Positions 54,288-63,358 of a stretch of DNA of 64,000 nucleotides are shown piece after piece. Position numbers and translations under genes: made by a program. This stretch comes from Lacinutrix sp. C3R15 (GTDB taxonomy: Bacteria > Bacteroidota > Bacteroidia > Flavobacteriales > Flavobacteriaceae). The notes below the pieces were generated by a model, which was not told the origin of the DNA, ran no database searches, and saw nothing but the letters and a program-made list of their open reading frames with translations. The stretch is taken from assembly GCF_018860825.1 (NCBI RefSeq), contig NZ_JAHKPZ010000012.1, positions 310,001 through 374,000 of the forward strand. Direction: 5' to 3'. Numbering within the stretch: the first letter of the stretch is position 1; each line of letters opens with the position of its first letter.

Positions 54288-54839
54288 TTGCCAAAATTGA
54301 ATACTAAAAAAATTGTTATAACTGGAGGACCAGGAACAGGAAAAACTTCTATAATTAATGAGCTTACAAAACGAGGCCATGATTGTATTGAAGAAATATC
54401 TAGACAAATTACCTTAAAAGCTCGTGAAGATGGTATTGAGCAGCTATTTCTTACTGAGCCTTTGCTCTTTAGCGAGATGCTACTTAAAGGAAGAAAAAAA
54501 CAGTTTATTGAAGCTGATGCCATAAATAAAAACTTTGTTTTTTTAGACAGAGGTATTCCTGACGTTTTGGCTTACATGGATTTTATAGGTGACACCTATC
54601 CGCAAGAATTTACAGATGCTTGTAAAGAGAATATTTATGATCATGTTTTTATTTTAGCTCCTTGGCAAGAAATATTTAGTAGCGATAGTGAACGTTATGA
54701 AAATTTTGAACAAGCAATTGAAATACACAAACACTTATTAAACACCTATAAAACATACAATTATAGTTTATTAGATGTACCTTTTGGTTCTGTAGAAAGC
54801 AGAGCCGACTTTATATTAAATGTGGTAAAAGCATTGTAA
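54288..54839 (+). CDS. AAA-family P-loop ATPase/kinase-like protein
   Basis: A 183-residue P-loop NTPase (AAA_28-like) with Walker A GGPGTGKTS (about 13-21) and a Walker B-like VFLDRGIPDVLAYMDF. It resembles small nucleoside/nicotinamide kinases in topology, but no substrate is known. The open frame begins at 54264 after a TAA and contains no ATG before the P-loop. TTG at 54288 is used, and TTG at 54297, giving (M)NTKKIVITGGPGTGKT, is equally possible. Its TAA overlaps the recQ ATG by one base, so the two are coupled. Confidence 0.82.
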   Translation: MPKLNTKKIVITGGPGTGKTSIINELTKRGHDCIEEISRQITLKAREDGIEQLFLTEPLLFSEMLLKGRKKQFIEADAINKNFVFLDRGIPDVLAYMDFIGDTYPQEFTDACKENIYDHVFILAPWQEIFSSDSERYENFEQAIEIHKHLLNTYKTYNYSLLDVPFGSVESRADFILNVVKAL

Positions 54840-56740
54840 TGCAACATGCAATAAACATATTAGAACGTTATTGGAACTTTACTAGTTTTAGACCTTTTCA
54901 AGAAGACATTATTAATGCTGTAATAGCAGGAGAAGATGTTATGGCGCTAATGCCAACTGGAGGAGGAAAGTCTTTATGTTTTCAAATTCCTGCTTTAGCA
55001 AAAGAAGGTATTTGTATTGTAGTTTCTCCATTAATTGCTTTAATGAAAAACCAAGTACAAGCTTTAACAGACAAAGGCATTAAAGCTATTGCACTAACAA
55101 GTGGTATACATTATAAAGATTTAGATACCCTTTTAGATAATTGTATTTATGGTAATTATAAGTTTTTATACCTATCTCCTGAACGTTTAGAGCAAGAATT
55201 AGTGCAAGACAGAATAAGACAAATGAATGTTAACCTTATTGCTGTAGATGAAGCGCACTGTATCTCACAATGGGGAAATGATTTTAGGCCATCTTATAAA
55301 AATATAGAGTTACTAAGACAGTTAAAACCTAGCACCAACTGTATCGCTCTTACTGCTTCGGCAACCCCTCTAGTAGTAGACGACATTGTAAAAGAGCTTG
55401 ATTTTATTAGTCCTAAAATATTTAAACAATCTTTTGCAAGACCCAACCTAGCCTACATGGTTTTTCATGAAGATGATAAATACTATAAAATGGAAAGCAT
55501 TTTAAAAAAACAAAATGCACCTTCTATAATATATGTAAGAAACAGAAAAGCAACGGTAGAAATTAGCAACCAACTAGCGCAACAAAATATAAGCGCTACT
55601 TTTTATCATGGAGGACTTAGTAATACCGAAAAAGATAATAGCCTAAACAACTGGTTACAAAACAAAAAACAAGTAATGGTTGCTACCAATGCCTTTGGTA
55701 TGGGAATAGATAAACCAGACGTAAAAACAGTTATTCACCTTAATTTACCTGAAAGTATGGAGAGTTACTTTCAAGAAGCTGGGCGTGCAGGAAGAAATGG
55801 TAAAAAAGCATTTGCTGTTATTTTAAAAAATAATAGTGATGAGGCTTTAATTAAAAATCAATTTTTAGACTCCTTACCTACTGTAGATTTTGTAAAGTTG
55901 GTGTATAGAAAGCTATGTAGCTATTTTCAAATATCTTATGGTGAAGGTATTGATACCACACATCAATTTAACTTTAACCAGTTTTGCAAAACCTATAAAT
56001 TTAATACCCTTTTATGCTATAATGCGGTTCAGTTTTTAGACAGAACAAGTGTTATTAGTTTATCTAAACAATTTCATAGGCAAACTCTAGTACAATTTAT
56101 AATTAGTAACGCCAGTTTATTTTCTTATTTAAAAAACAACCACCACTTAAGCTTAGTTGTAAAATCTATACTAAGAACTTATGGAGGTATTTTTGATCAA
56201 GAAATAAAAATAAACACAACATTAATAGCAGACAAAGCGTCGGTTAATGAAAATATAGTATTAAAAGTACTGGCACAATTAGAAAAAGATGAAATAATAT
56301 CACTAAATGCATCAAAAACAGATGCCGAAATTACTTTTATAGTACCTAGAGAAGATGAAAAAACTATAAATATAATAGCTAGTATTTTAAAACAACAAAA
56401 TAAGTTAAAACAAGAACAAGTAGCCGCTGTATTACACTACGTAAAAAATAACGACCTTTGTAAAAGCATACAACTACTTAACTATTTTGGCGAGAAAGAT
56501 GCAGAACCTTGCGGAATTTGCTCTGTATGCATTACCAAAAAAACTCCTGTTATTCACGATACAAAAACTATTAAAAACGCTATTATTAATCTGCTTGAAA
56601 GCCAAGATTTATCATCAAGAGCATTAAATAAAAAATTACCTTTTTCTGAAAAAGAAATTAATAATATGATACAGCTATTATTAGAACATCATATTATTAT
56701 AATAACAAAAACAAACACCTACAAATTAGCACATTTATAA
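54839..56740 (+). CDS. RecQ-family ATP-dependent DNA helicase
   Basis: A 633-residue superfamily 2 helicase. Motifs: Walker A PTGGGKS (39-45), DEAH box (AVDEAHCISQWGNDFRP), TASATP, FGMGIDKPDVKTVIH and the arginine-finger motif AGRAGRNGK. A zinc-binding subdomain follows (the last two cysteines in CGICSVC), then a winged-helix region and a short C-terminal part without a clear HRDC domain. It is involved in recombination and repair. The start overlaps the ATPase stop and its own stop overlaps the fmt start (TAATG in both cases). Flavobacteria often carry more than one RecQ, so no symbol is given. Confidence 0.92.
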   Translation: MQHAINILERYWNFTSFRPFQEDIINAVIAGEDVMALMPTGGGKSLCFQIPALAKEGICIVVSPLIALMKNQVQALTDKGIKAIALTSGIHYKDLDTLLDNCIYGNYKFLYLSPERLEQELVQDRIRQMNVNLIAVDEAHCISQWGNDFRPSYKNIELLRQLKPSTNCIALTASATPLVVDDIVKELDFISPKIFKQSFARPNLAYMVFHEDDKYYKMESILKKQNAPSIIYVRNRKATVEISNQLAQQNISATFYHGGLSNTEKDNSLNNWLQNKKQVMVATNAFGMGIDKPDVKTVIHLNLPESMESYFQEAGRAGRNGKKAFAVILKNNSDEALIKNQFLDSLPTVDFVKLVYRKLCSYFQISYGEGIDTTHQFNFNQFCKTYKFNTLLCYNAVQFLDRTSVISLSKQFHRQTLVQFIISNASLFSYLKNNHHLSLVVKSILRTYGGIFDQEIKINTTLIADKASVNENIVLKVLAQLEKDEIISLNASKTDAEITFIVPREDEKTINIIASILKQQNKLKQEQVAAVLHYVKNNDLCKSIQLLNYFGEKDAEPCGICSVCITKKTPVIHDTKTIKNAIINLLESQDLSSRALNKKLPFSEKEINNMIQLLLEHHIIIITKTNTYKLAHL

Positions 56741-57687
56741 TGAAAGATTTAAGAATTATATTTATGGGAACTCCAGACTTTGCAGTTGCCACTTTACAAA
56801 CATTAGTAGAAAACAACTATAATATTGTTGGTGTTATTACAGCGCCAGACAAACCTGCTGGTCGTGGTAGAAAACTTAACGAGTCTGCAGTAAAGCAATA
56901 TGCAAAATCACAAGATTTAAAGATACTGCAACCTACTAATTTAAAAGCTACATCATTTACAGAAGAGTTAGCTGCTTTAAAAGCAAACCTACATATAGTA
57001 GTTGCATTTAGAATGCTACCCAAAGTAGTTTGGCAAATGCCAGAATATGGTACTTTTAATTTACACGCTTCTTTATTACCTAATTATAGAGGTGCTGCGC
57101 CAATTAATTGGGCAATTATTAATGGCGAAACAAAAACAGGTGTATCTACATTTTTTATAGACGAAAAAATAGATACAGGTGAAATGATTTTGCAAGAAGA
57201 AATTTTAATTGAAGAAAACGAAAACGCAGGAAGCCTACACGATAAATTAATGCACTTAGGAAGCCAACTAGTTTTAAAAACAGTTTCGCTTATAGCAGAA
57301 GGAAATGTAAAAACCACACCACAACCTGAAAATGCCGAAATAAAAACGGCATATAAGTTAAATAAAGACAATTGTAAAATAGATTTTAATGACAGCTTAA
57401 ATAATATTTATAATAAAGTACGAGGATTAAGTCCATATCCAGCCGCTTGGTGTGTTTTACAAAATAATGAAGAAACGCTAGACATTAAAATTTATGCAGC
57501 AGAAAAAGAGCTAGACACACACACTATAGAAGTAGGAAAAGTTATAACTACCAAAAAAGAGATAAAGGTTTCTGTTAAAGAAGGTTACTTAATTATTAAA
57601 GAAATTAAGCTTCCTGGAAAACGAAAAATGGAAGCAAAAGCACTTTTAAATGGTTATAATTTTGATACAAACGCAAAAATGCTGTAA
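56740..57687 (+). CDS. fmt: Methionyl-tRNA formyltransferase
   Basis: A 315-residue enzyme that formylates Met-tRNA(fMet) using 10-formyl-THF. The N-terminal catalytic domain has IIFMGTPDFAVATL, TAPDKPAGRGRKL, the active-site HASLLPNYRGAAPINWAIINGE (Asn/His/Asp triad region) and TGVSTFFIDEKIDTGEM. The C-terminal domain has the KVRGLSPYPAAWC motif that contacts tRNA. Length is typical. It is translationally coupled to recQ, and the transcript probably ends before the HU promoter. Confidence 0.95.
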   Translation: MKDLRIIFMGTPDFAVATLQTLVENNYNIVGVITAPDKPAGRGRKLNESAVKQYAKSQDLKILQPTNLKATSFTEELAALKANLHIVVAFRMLPKVVWQMPEYGTFNLHASLLPNYRGAAPINWAIINGETKTGVSTFFIDEKIDTGEMILQEEILIEENENAGSLHDKLMHLGSQLVLKTVSLIAEGNVKTTPQPENAEIKTAYKLNKDNCKIDFNDSLNNIYNKVRGLSPYPAAWCVLQNNEETLDIKIYAAEKELDTHTIEVGKVITTKKEIKVSVKEGYLIIKEIKLPGKRKMEAKALLNGYNFDTNAKML

Positions 57688-57790
57688 AGCCTTGTGCCTA
57701 TTGACTTGTTAAAAATTTGAAAAAAAGAAGCATCTTTATTAACAAAACTTAAAAGTTATTAACAAAAACACCTATTTCCCTTGCTATTAC

Positions 57791-57820
57791 TTGCATGGTA
57801 TGAATTTCCGTATAATTTTG
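57791..57820 (+). promoter_or_regulatory. Promoter of the HU gene (TTG-N19-TAATTTTG)
   Basis: TTG at 57791-57793 and TAATTTTG at 57813-57820, 19-base spacer, consensus quality. The leader to the ATG at 57875 is about 48 bases and A/T-rich. Confidence 0.72.
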
Positions 57821-57874
57821 TAGAGGATATAACAATAATGTTTAACCAACAAATTAATAATTAAAATTAATATT

Positions 57875-58147
57875 ATGAACAAAACAGATTTAATCGATGC
57901 AATGGCAGAACACGCTGGAATTACTAAAGCAGCTTCAAAAAAAGCTTTAGAATGTGCGTTAATAGAAATTGAAGGTGCTTTACAAAAAGGTAACAGAGTT
58001 TCTTTAGTAGGATTTGGATCTTGGTCAGTTTCTAAAAGAGCTGCAAGAGATGGAAGAAACCCTCAAACAGGAGAAACTATAAAAATTAAAGCTAAAAATG
58101 TTGTTAAGTTTAAAGCAGGATCAGATTTATCTAACGCTGTAAACTAA
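57875..58147 (+). CDS. HU-family DNA-binding protein
   Basis: A 90-residue histone-like protein that bends and compacts DNA. It has the helical dimer base (MNKTDLIDAMAEHAGITKAASKKALECALIEIE) and the beta-arm with RDGRNPQTGETIKIKAKNVVKF, including the Pro at the arm tip that intercalates between base pairs. High expression is expected from the near-consensus promoter and its strong terminator. Confidence 0.94.
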   Translation: MNKTDLIDAMAEHAGITKAASKKALECALIEIEGALQKGNRVSLVGFGSWSVSKRAARDGRNPQTGETIKIKAKNVVKFKAGSDLSNAVN

Positions 58148-58166
58148 TTCTTTTTTAGAATATTAT

Positions 58167-58200
58167 AAAAAACCTTCTTAAAATAAGAAGGTTTTTTTTT
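58167..58200 (+). terminator. Intrinsic terminator after HU
   Basis: ACCTTCTTA / TAAGAAGGT stem flanked by A6 and a T run of nine or more. Confidence 0.87.
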
Positions 58201-58270
58201 ATGTTATGCTTAATAAATATTGGTTTATTAATAAAATTTTATTAGATTTAATTAGCTAAAATCAATCTTT

Positions 58271-58831
58271 ATGATCTCAATCAAACCAAAAAAAGGAAAT
58301 CTGCTCATTGCAGAGCCTTCTATTATTGGAGACATGGCCTTTAACAGGTCTATAGTTTTACTAGCAGACCACAACAAAGAAGGTTCTATTGGTTTTATTT
58401 TAAATAAACCTCTAGAATACTCTATTCATGATCTTATTCCAGAAATTAATGCTAATTTTAAAGTATATAATGGAGGTCCTGTAGAGCAGGATAATCTTTA
58501 TTTTATACATAAAGTACCAGACCTAATACCTAATAGTATAGAAATTTCTTTAGGTATATATTGGGGAGGAGACTTTAATAAAGTGGCAGAACTTATTGCA
58601 GACAATAAATTAAACGAAAAACATATTAGATTCTTTTTAGGATATTCTGGGTGGCAAGAAAACCAACTAGAAGATGAACTAAAATCTAATTCATGGGTAG
58701 TTACTGAAAACGTCTACAAAAAAGAAATTATTGAAAAAGATTGTCAAGCTTTCTGGAAAGAAAAAATGTTAGAGTTTGGTGGCGAATATAGTATTTGGTC
58801 TAATGCACCAGAAAACCCTAGTCTTAATTAG
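58271..58831 (+). CDS. YqgE/AlgH family protein
   Basis: A 186-residue cytoplasmic protein of the UPF0301 family (KGNLLIAEPSIIGDMAFNRSIVLLADHNKEGSIGFILNKPL ... VYNGGPVEQDNLYFIH ... FFLGYSGWQENQLEDEL), whose members are linked to regulation in Pseudomonas (AlgH) but have no settled mechanism. It stands after the HU terminator and overlaps the end of the convergent aminotransferase gene by eight bases. Confidence 0.9.
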   Translation: MISIKPKKGNLLIAEPSIIGDMAFNRSIVLLADHNKEGSIGFILNKPLEYSIHDLIPEINANFKVYNGGPVEQDNLYFIHKVPDLIPNSIEISLGIYWGGDFNKVAELIADNKLNEKHIRFFLGYSGWQENQLEDELKSNSWVVTENVYKKEIIEKDCQAFWKEKMLEFGGEYSIWSNAPENPSLN

Positions 58832-59669
58832 ACAATCTAATTTTTACATTTAGTTTTTTTACTAAATTTTCTGCTACAGCTTTATTAAATTCTTTTTTTC
58901 TGTATTTAGATATAGATTGTATTCCTGTTATAACATTTGTTATAAACAACTCATCTGCTTTTTGTAATTCAAAAGGAGAAATAGAAACCTCTTCTAAAGT
59001 ATATTCAGGTATTAAATTAATAATTTCAATAATTTGCTTACGCATAATACCTTTTAAACAACCATCTGCTAAAGGTGGTGTTTTAATTGTATTTCCTTTT
59101 ACAAGAAATAAATTTCCATTTAAAGCTTCTACTACATTTTTATTGGTATTTAAGAGCAAACAATTATTTAAATTATTTTCTCTAGCATAAATACTACCTA
59201 CAATATGTAGTGCTTTATTATTAGATTTTAGTGTAGACAACAAACTTGGCGCTACATAATAGTCTTTAAACAAGTCTACTTCATAACTAGATGCATGAAT
59301 AAGATAAAAATCTGTATCTAAAGCAGCAGCATTTATCAAATAATCAACTTCGTTATTAGTAGGTAAATACAAACCACCTGCTACTCTATTTACCAATAAC
59401 TTCACTCTTGCAGATGCATTAGATAAATTATTGGCTTCTAGAGTTTTTACAATTTGTGCTTCTAGAAACTCCATAGTAAACTCCATAGGTATTTCCATAC
59501 GCATAATACGCATAGAAGCCATCAACCTAAAGTAATGATCTTCAAAAAACAACAATTTACCATGTGAGCATTTTATGGTTTCAAATAAAGCATCTCCATA
59601 GTTAAAACCTCTATTATTAAACGAAATCACATTGGTTTCGTTAGTAATATTTCCATTAAAATTTATCAT
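58824..59669 (-). CDS. Aminotransferase class IV (PabC/IlvE-like)
   Basis: A 281-residue PLP enzyme of the class IV fold, with NNRGFNYGDALFETIKC, a catalytic-lysine segment STLKSNNKALHIVGSIYAREN, EALNGNLFLVKGNTIKTPPLADGCLKGIMR and LFITNVITGIQSI. Candidates are aminodeoxychorismate lyase (PabC) or a branched-chain/D-amino-acid aminotransferase; length and the GCLKG motif fit PabC-like lyases, but no pab neighbours are visible. The ATG is immediately preceded by a terminator-like hairpin with a T run and a -7 element. Confidence 0.87.
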   Translation of the reverse strand: MINFNGNITNETNVISFNNRGFNYGDALFETIKCSHGKLLFFEDHYFRLMASMRIMRMEIPMEFTMEFLEAQIVKTLEANNLSNASARVKLLVNRVAGGLYLPTNNEVDYLINAAALDTDFYLIHASSYEVDLFKDYYVAPSLLSTLKSNNKALHIVGSIYARENNLNNCLLLNTNKNVVEALNGNLFLVKGNTIKTPPLADGCLKGIMRKQIIEIINLIPEYTLEEVSISPFELQKADELFITNVITGIQSISKYRKKEFNKAVAENLVKKLNVKIRLSN

Positions 59670-59697
59670 AAAAAAATCCCGAAAAATAAATTCGGGA
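59670..59697 (-). terminator. Intrinsic terminator of the START-like gene, abutting the next start codon
   Basis: On the minus strand, TCCCGAA (59697-59691) pairs with TTCGGGA (59683-59677) over a seven-base loop and is followed by seven T that end at the ATG of the aminotransferase gene. Confidence 0.78.
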
Positions 59698-59705
59698 CAA
59701 ATATA
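59698..59705 (-). promoter_or_regulatory. -7 element (TATATTTG, minus strand) for the aminotransferase gene
   Basis: A perfect TAnnTTTG match directly before the terminator hairpin; transcription would start near 59691, inside the hairpin. No clear -33 TTG is seen. Confidence 0.4.
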
Positions 59706-59726
59706 AGTTTAATAATTGTATTCTTT

Positions 59727-60113
59727 TTAAGCAGAACCTAATACTTGCTTTAAATCTGAAATTTGATTTTCCCAAAGCATTTTAGATTCTTCAACTTCAT
59801 CTTCTTCCGCAAAATCAGTAATCATGATAGAAACATCTTTAGTAATTTCATCTACTTGAATTCTAATTTCAAAATACGTAGAACTGTCTTCGTCATCAAT
59901 CCATTTAAATTTTATGCGTTCGCCACTCTTTTTACTTATTAATTTGGCTTGTTCTTCTGCTCCATCCCAAATAAACTTAAATAATTCACCACGCGAATTT
60001 ACATTTTCTGCATACCATTCTGATAAACCAGAAGGTGTTGAAATATATTGATATAACAATTGAGGTGATGCTTGTATAGGGAACTCTAATTCGTATTTAA
60101 CTTTGTCTTCCAT
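59727..60113 (-). CDS. START-like domain protein (SRPBCC superfamily)
   Basis: A 128-residue protein of a Bacteroidota-specific START-like family (YELEFPIQASPQLLYQYISTPSGLSEWYAENVNSRGELFKFIWDG ... SMIMITD-like ... EEVEESKMLWENQISDLKQVLGSA). The helix-grip fold would hold a hydrophobic ligand. No function is known. It is divergent from the tRNA-Met gene and has its own terminator. Confidence 0.87.
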   Translation of the reverse strand: MEDKVKYELEFPIQASPQLLYQYISTPSGLSEWYAENVNSRGELFKFIWDGAEEQAKLISKKSGERIKFKWIDDEDSSTYFEIRIQVDEITKDVSIMITDFAEEDEVEESKMLWENQISDLKQVLGSA

Positions 60114-60194
60114 AGAAATAATAATATTTTGTTCAATATATACATTTAATTAATAAGTTCTAAAATTTATTTTATAATATTTTTTTTTAGTTTG

Positions 60195-60225
60195 TTTGTG
60201 AGGTTCAAAATTGTTTATATATTTG
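60195..60225 (+). promoter_or_regulatory. Promoter of the tRNA gene (TTTG-N19-TATATTTG)
   Basis: TTTG at 60195-60198 and TATATTTG at 60218-60225 with a 19-base spacer match the consensus; the tRNA begins 15 bases downstream. Confidence 0.72.
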
Positions 60226-60239
60226 CAAACTCAAATTAT

Positions 60240-60313
60240 GGCGAGGTAGCTCAGTTGGTTAGAGCGTTGGATTCATAACCCAGAGGTCACGAGTTCAAAT
60301 CTCGTTCTCGCTA
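60240..60313 (+). tRNA. tRNA-Met (anticodon CAT)
   Basis: A 74-nt tRNA without an encoded CCA (the genome continues CAAG after the discriminator A). Acceptor GGCGAGG pairs with TCTCGCT using two G-U pairs. The D arm is AGCTCAGTTGGTTAGAGC, anticodon loop TTCATAA and T arm ACGAG/CTCGT around TTCAAAT. The anticodon stem has one A-C mismatch next to the loop (positions 31-39). The absence of the three G-C pairs of initiator tRNA points to elongator Met. A CAU-anticodon tRNA-Ile cannot be excluded. Confidence 0.92.
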
Positions 60314-60624
60314 CAAGAAAAAGCTCTTATTAAATTAAGAGCTTTTTTTATACCTAAATATCTGATACTAAACTTCAATCAGAATTTTTACATCTTTTTA
60401 AAAAACTTTTTTTTATTTAATAAGTACTTCACTTAGCTAATACACTTGCGAAAATGTTGCTATATCTACTAAAAACAGATTTACTTAAATTGTTTTTTCA
60501 CACTAAAACAAGGGTTCGAAGTGTTTTTTATCGATTTTTTTTGCATTTCATAGATTATTTGTAAGAATTTTATATATATTAGCAGCATATTAACAATGTA
60601 ATCAATTTATTAAAACCAAATCTA
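60314..60624. other. Intergenic region, 311 bases
   Basis: Begins with the tRNA terminator (60318-60349). The remainder is A/T-rich leader for the M14 peptidase gene. I see no clear TAnnTTTG element, no open frame and no further hairpin with a T run. Confidence 0.45.
60318..60349 (+). terminator. Intrinsic terminator of the tRNA gene
   Basis: AAAAAGCTCTTA (60318-60329) pairs with TAAGAGCTTTTT over a six-base loop, followed by further T. Confidence 0.85.
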
Positions 60625-63177
60625 ATGAAAAAAACTACCCTACTGTTAGTATTAATACTAGCAACATTTACTTCTGTTAACGCTCAAAATACTGAAAAGC
60701 AAAAAGCAGATAATTACATTTCTAAACAAGGTGAATTAACTTTTTCGTTTCAAGTAAATAACCCAAGAGACATAGAGTTATATGCTAAAGAATTTTCAAT
60801 CATTAATTACAATCCAGAAACAAGCACACTTATTGCCTGGGCTAATGAAGAACAATTTAGAGCTTTTGAAACTAAAAATATTCCTTATACAGTTCCTACT
60901 GAAGAAAATGAAGTAGATGAAAACATAATATATGATGTAAGACCTTTAGCAAGTAGATCTACAAATCGTTCTACATTAAGTTTTCCTGTAAATTCCTATC
61001 CTACTTACGTTGAATATGCGGCTCAAATGCAAGACTTTGAAGATGATTACCCTACATTAGTTGAAAAATTTAGTATTGGTACTACTGGAAATGGAGATAA
61101 AGAATTATTATTCGTAAAAATTTCTGATAATGTTTCTACAGATGAGCAAGAACCAAAATTAATGCTAACCTCATCTATGCATGGCGATGAAATTGCTGGT
61201 TACCCAATGATGCTATCTTTAATAAACTATATCCTTACAGTGTATTCTAATCCTGCTCATGCAGATCATGCTAGAGTAAAGAACTTAGTAGAAAATGCAG
61301 AAATTTGGATAAACCCTAGCGCTAATCCTGACGGAACTTATAATGGTAGTTCTACAAACACTTCTGTGGTAAACGCAAGAAGAGGTAATGGAAATAATAT
61401 TGATTTAAATAGAAACTATCCTGATAATGTTGCTGGTGCACATGATGACGGAAATGCATATCAAACTGAAACATTAGCTTTTATGGCCATGGCAGAGGCT
61501 AATCATTTTGTAATTGCTGCAAATTTTCATGGTGGTACAGAATTAGTTAACTATCCTTTTGATAATGCTTATGTAAGTCAATATACACATGCTGATAATG
61601 ATTGGTTTGAAAATATTTCTGTTGAATATGCTACTAATGCACAAACAGATGCAAACTCTGGAAGTACCTCTGGAGCTCCTTATAGTTATAAAACTAGCTA
61701 TATGACTGATGATGATGATAGTGATGTTAACCCAAGTCCAGGAGTTACTCATGGTGCTGAATGGTATAGAGTATATGGAGGAAGACAAGATTACATGAAT
61801 TACTACCACCAATGTAGAGAAATTACTATTGAATTATCAGACACTAAAATTTTACCTGAAAGTAAATTAGATGACTATTGGTATTACAACAGAGATGCGC
61901 TATTAGATTTCTTAACACAAGGTACTTATGGTTTTAGAGGTGCTGTTAAAGATGCTAACACAAATAGCCCAATAGATGCTACAATTACAATTGTTGGTCA
62001 TGACGTATATGGCTCTAACACAGTTACAGATATTTCTCATGGTGATTTTTACAGACCTATTGAAGCTGGAACGTACGACATTTTAATTGAAGCTACTTGT
62101 TACCAACCAGTTACTTTAACCAATCAAACCATTGCAAATGCACAAACAGTTACATTAGCAGATGTTTTATTAGTACCAAGTAATACTGTGCCTACAGAAA
62201 TAACAGTATCAACTGTAGGCGCTACAACAGCAACTATAGATTGGAATGATGATGCAGATAGTTATAACTTACAATATAAAGAAACTGGAGCATCAACTTG
62301 GACATCAGTTACTGGACTTACAACAAATACGTATGAAATTACAGATTTAATCGTTGGTGTAACATATGAAGTACAAGTTGCTTCCATTTGTGGTACTAAT
62401 TCACCTTCTGCTTACTCCTCTTCTATTACTTTTACAACGCAATTATCATATTGCGATGCAAGAACTAGTGATGATTCTGATGAATATATTCAAAAAGTAC
62501 AAATAGGTTCTTGGTCTAAAACTTCTGAAGACGGAGCTGATGGTACTGGTTATTCCAATTTTACTCAAGAAACTCCCACAGATTTAGAAATAGACTCTCA
62601 ATATACTATAACCATAACTCCAGAATGGACAGGAAACACGTATAACGAAGGCTATGCCGTATGGATAGATTATAATAGAGATGGCGATTTTACTACAGAC
62701 GAACGTATTTTTCAAAATGCTTCTACAAACGACACCTTTGTATCTGGACAATTTACAATACCATCTGGGCTTACTACTGGAACAACAAGAATGCGAGTAA
62801 TCATGGCTTATTCTGCAACACCAAATGACCCTTGTGATGATTCTATTAATTATGGTGAAGTAGAAGATTATACTGTAAATATTGTATTAGGTGATACATT
62901 AAGTACTATTGTTAATACACTAGAAGATTTAACTATATACCCAAACCCTTTTAACAATAGCATTAGCATTAAATTACCTAATAACCTCAACAATAACAGT
63001 GTAACTGTAAATATGTATGATATTAGAGGCCGATTAGTTGTTAGCTTAAAAAATACGCAAGCCACTAATAACATTATAAATATTTCAAACTTAGATAAAC
63101 TATCTAATGGTACCTACTTCTTAAAAATTAAAAACAACCAATCTAACACAGAAGTAGTTAAAAAGATTGTAAAATAA
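60625..63177 (+). CDS. Secreted M14 zinc carboxypeptidase with T9SS type A sorting domain
   Basis: An 850-residue exported enzyme (signal peptide 1-20, SVNAQ). The M14 domain (about 120-435) has zinc ligands H186 and E189 (SMHGDEIAGYP) and H302 (NFHGGTELVNYP), Arg263 in DLNRNYPD and the catalytic Glu403 (EITIELSDTK). A carboxypeptidase-regulatory-like domain follows (about 435-515), then a fibronectin type III domain (about 518-605), a GEVEDYTV-type domain (about 608-750) and the type A sorting domain (LTIYPNPFNNSISIKLP ... NTEVVKKIVK). It should remove C-terminal residues from peptides or proteins outside the cell. Confidence 0.92.
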   Translation: MKKTTLLLVLILATFTSVNAQNTEKQKADNYISKQGELTFSFQVNNPRDIELYAKEFSIINYNPETSTLIAWANEEQFRAFETKNIPYTVPTEENEVDENIIYDVRPLASRSTNRSTLSFPVNSYPTYVEYAAQMQDFEDDYPTLVEKFSIGTTGNGDKELLFVKISDNVSTDEQEPKLMLTSSMHGDEIAGYPMMLSLINYILTVYSNPAHADHARVKNLVENAEIWINPSANPDGTYNGSSTNTSVVNARRGNGNNIDLNRNYPDNVAGAHDDGNAYQTETLAFMAMAEANHFVIAANFHGGTELVNYPFDNAYVSQYTHADNDWFENISVEYATNAQTDANSGSTSGAPYSYKTSYMTDDDDSDVNPSPGVTHGAEWYRVYGGRQDYMNYYHQCREITIELSDTKILPESKLDDYWYYNRDALLDFLTQGTYGFRGAVKDANTNSPIDATITIVGHDVYGSNTVTDISHGDFYRPIEAGTYDILIEATCYQPVTLTNQTIANAQTVTLADVLLVPSNTVPTEITVSTVGATTATIDWNDDADSYNLQYKETGASTWTSVTGLTTNTYEITDLIVGVTYEVQVASICGTNSPSAYSSSITFTTQLSYCDARTSDDSDEYIQKVQIGSWSKTSEDGADGTGYSNFTQETPTDLEIDSQYTITITPEWTGNTYNEGYAVWIDYNRDGDFTTDERIFQNASTNDTFVSGQFTIPSGLTTGTTRMRVIMAYSATPNDPCDDSINYGEVEDYTVNIVLGDTLSTIVNTLEDLTIYPNPFNNSISIKLPNNLNNNSVTVNMYDIRGRLVVSLKNTQATNNIINISNLDKLSNGTYFLKIKNNQSNTEVVKKIVK

Positions 63178-63191
63178 AGAGTCTATAAAAC

Positions 63192-63236
63192 GTGTGTAAT
63201 AAAAGTCATAATACTTCATTGTGACTTTTAACACAC
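63192..63236 (+). terminator. Hairpin after the M14 gene, without a T run
   Basis: AAAAGTCA (63201-63208) pairs with TGACTTTT (63222-63229), extended by GTGTGT/ACACAC across a small internal loop. It lacks a clear T tract, so it is a weak terminator or an RNA-stabilising 3' structure. Confidence 0.5.
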
Positions 63237-63285
63237 CAATGTTCTAAAATACAACAAGTTATATCTAAAAATACATTTAATCGAT

Positions 63286-63293
63286 TAAATTTG
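63286..63293 (+). promoter_or_regulatory. -7 element (TAAATTTG) of the last gene
   Basis: Matches TAnnTTTG, 66 bases before the ATG at 63359. No good -33 TTG is found at the right distance. Confidence 0.4.
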
Positions 63294-63358
63294 CACTTTA
63301 CGGAGTTAAATATTAAATTTACGTATTAATATTAGTCCCAAACTAAATTAACCTATTT

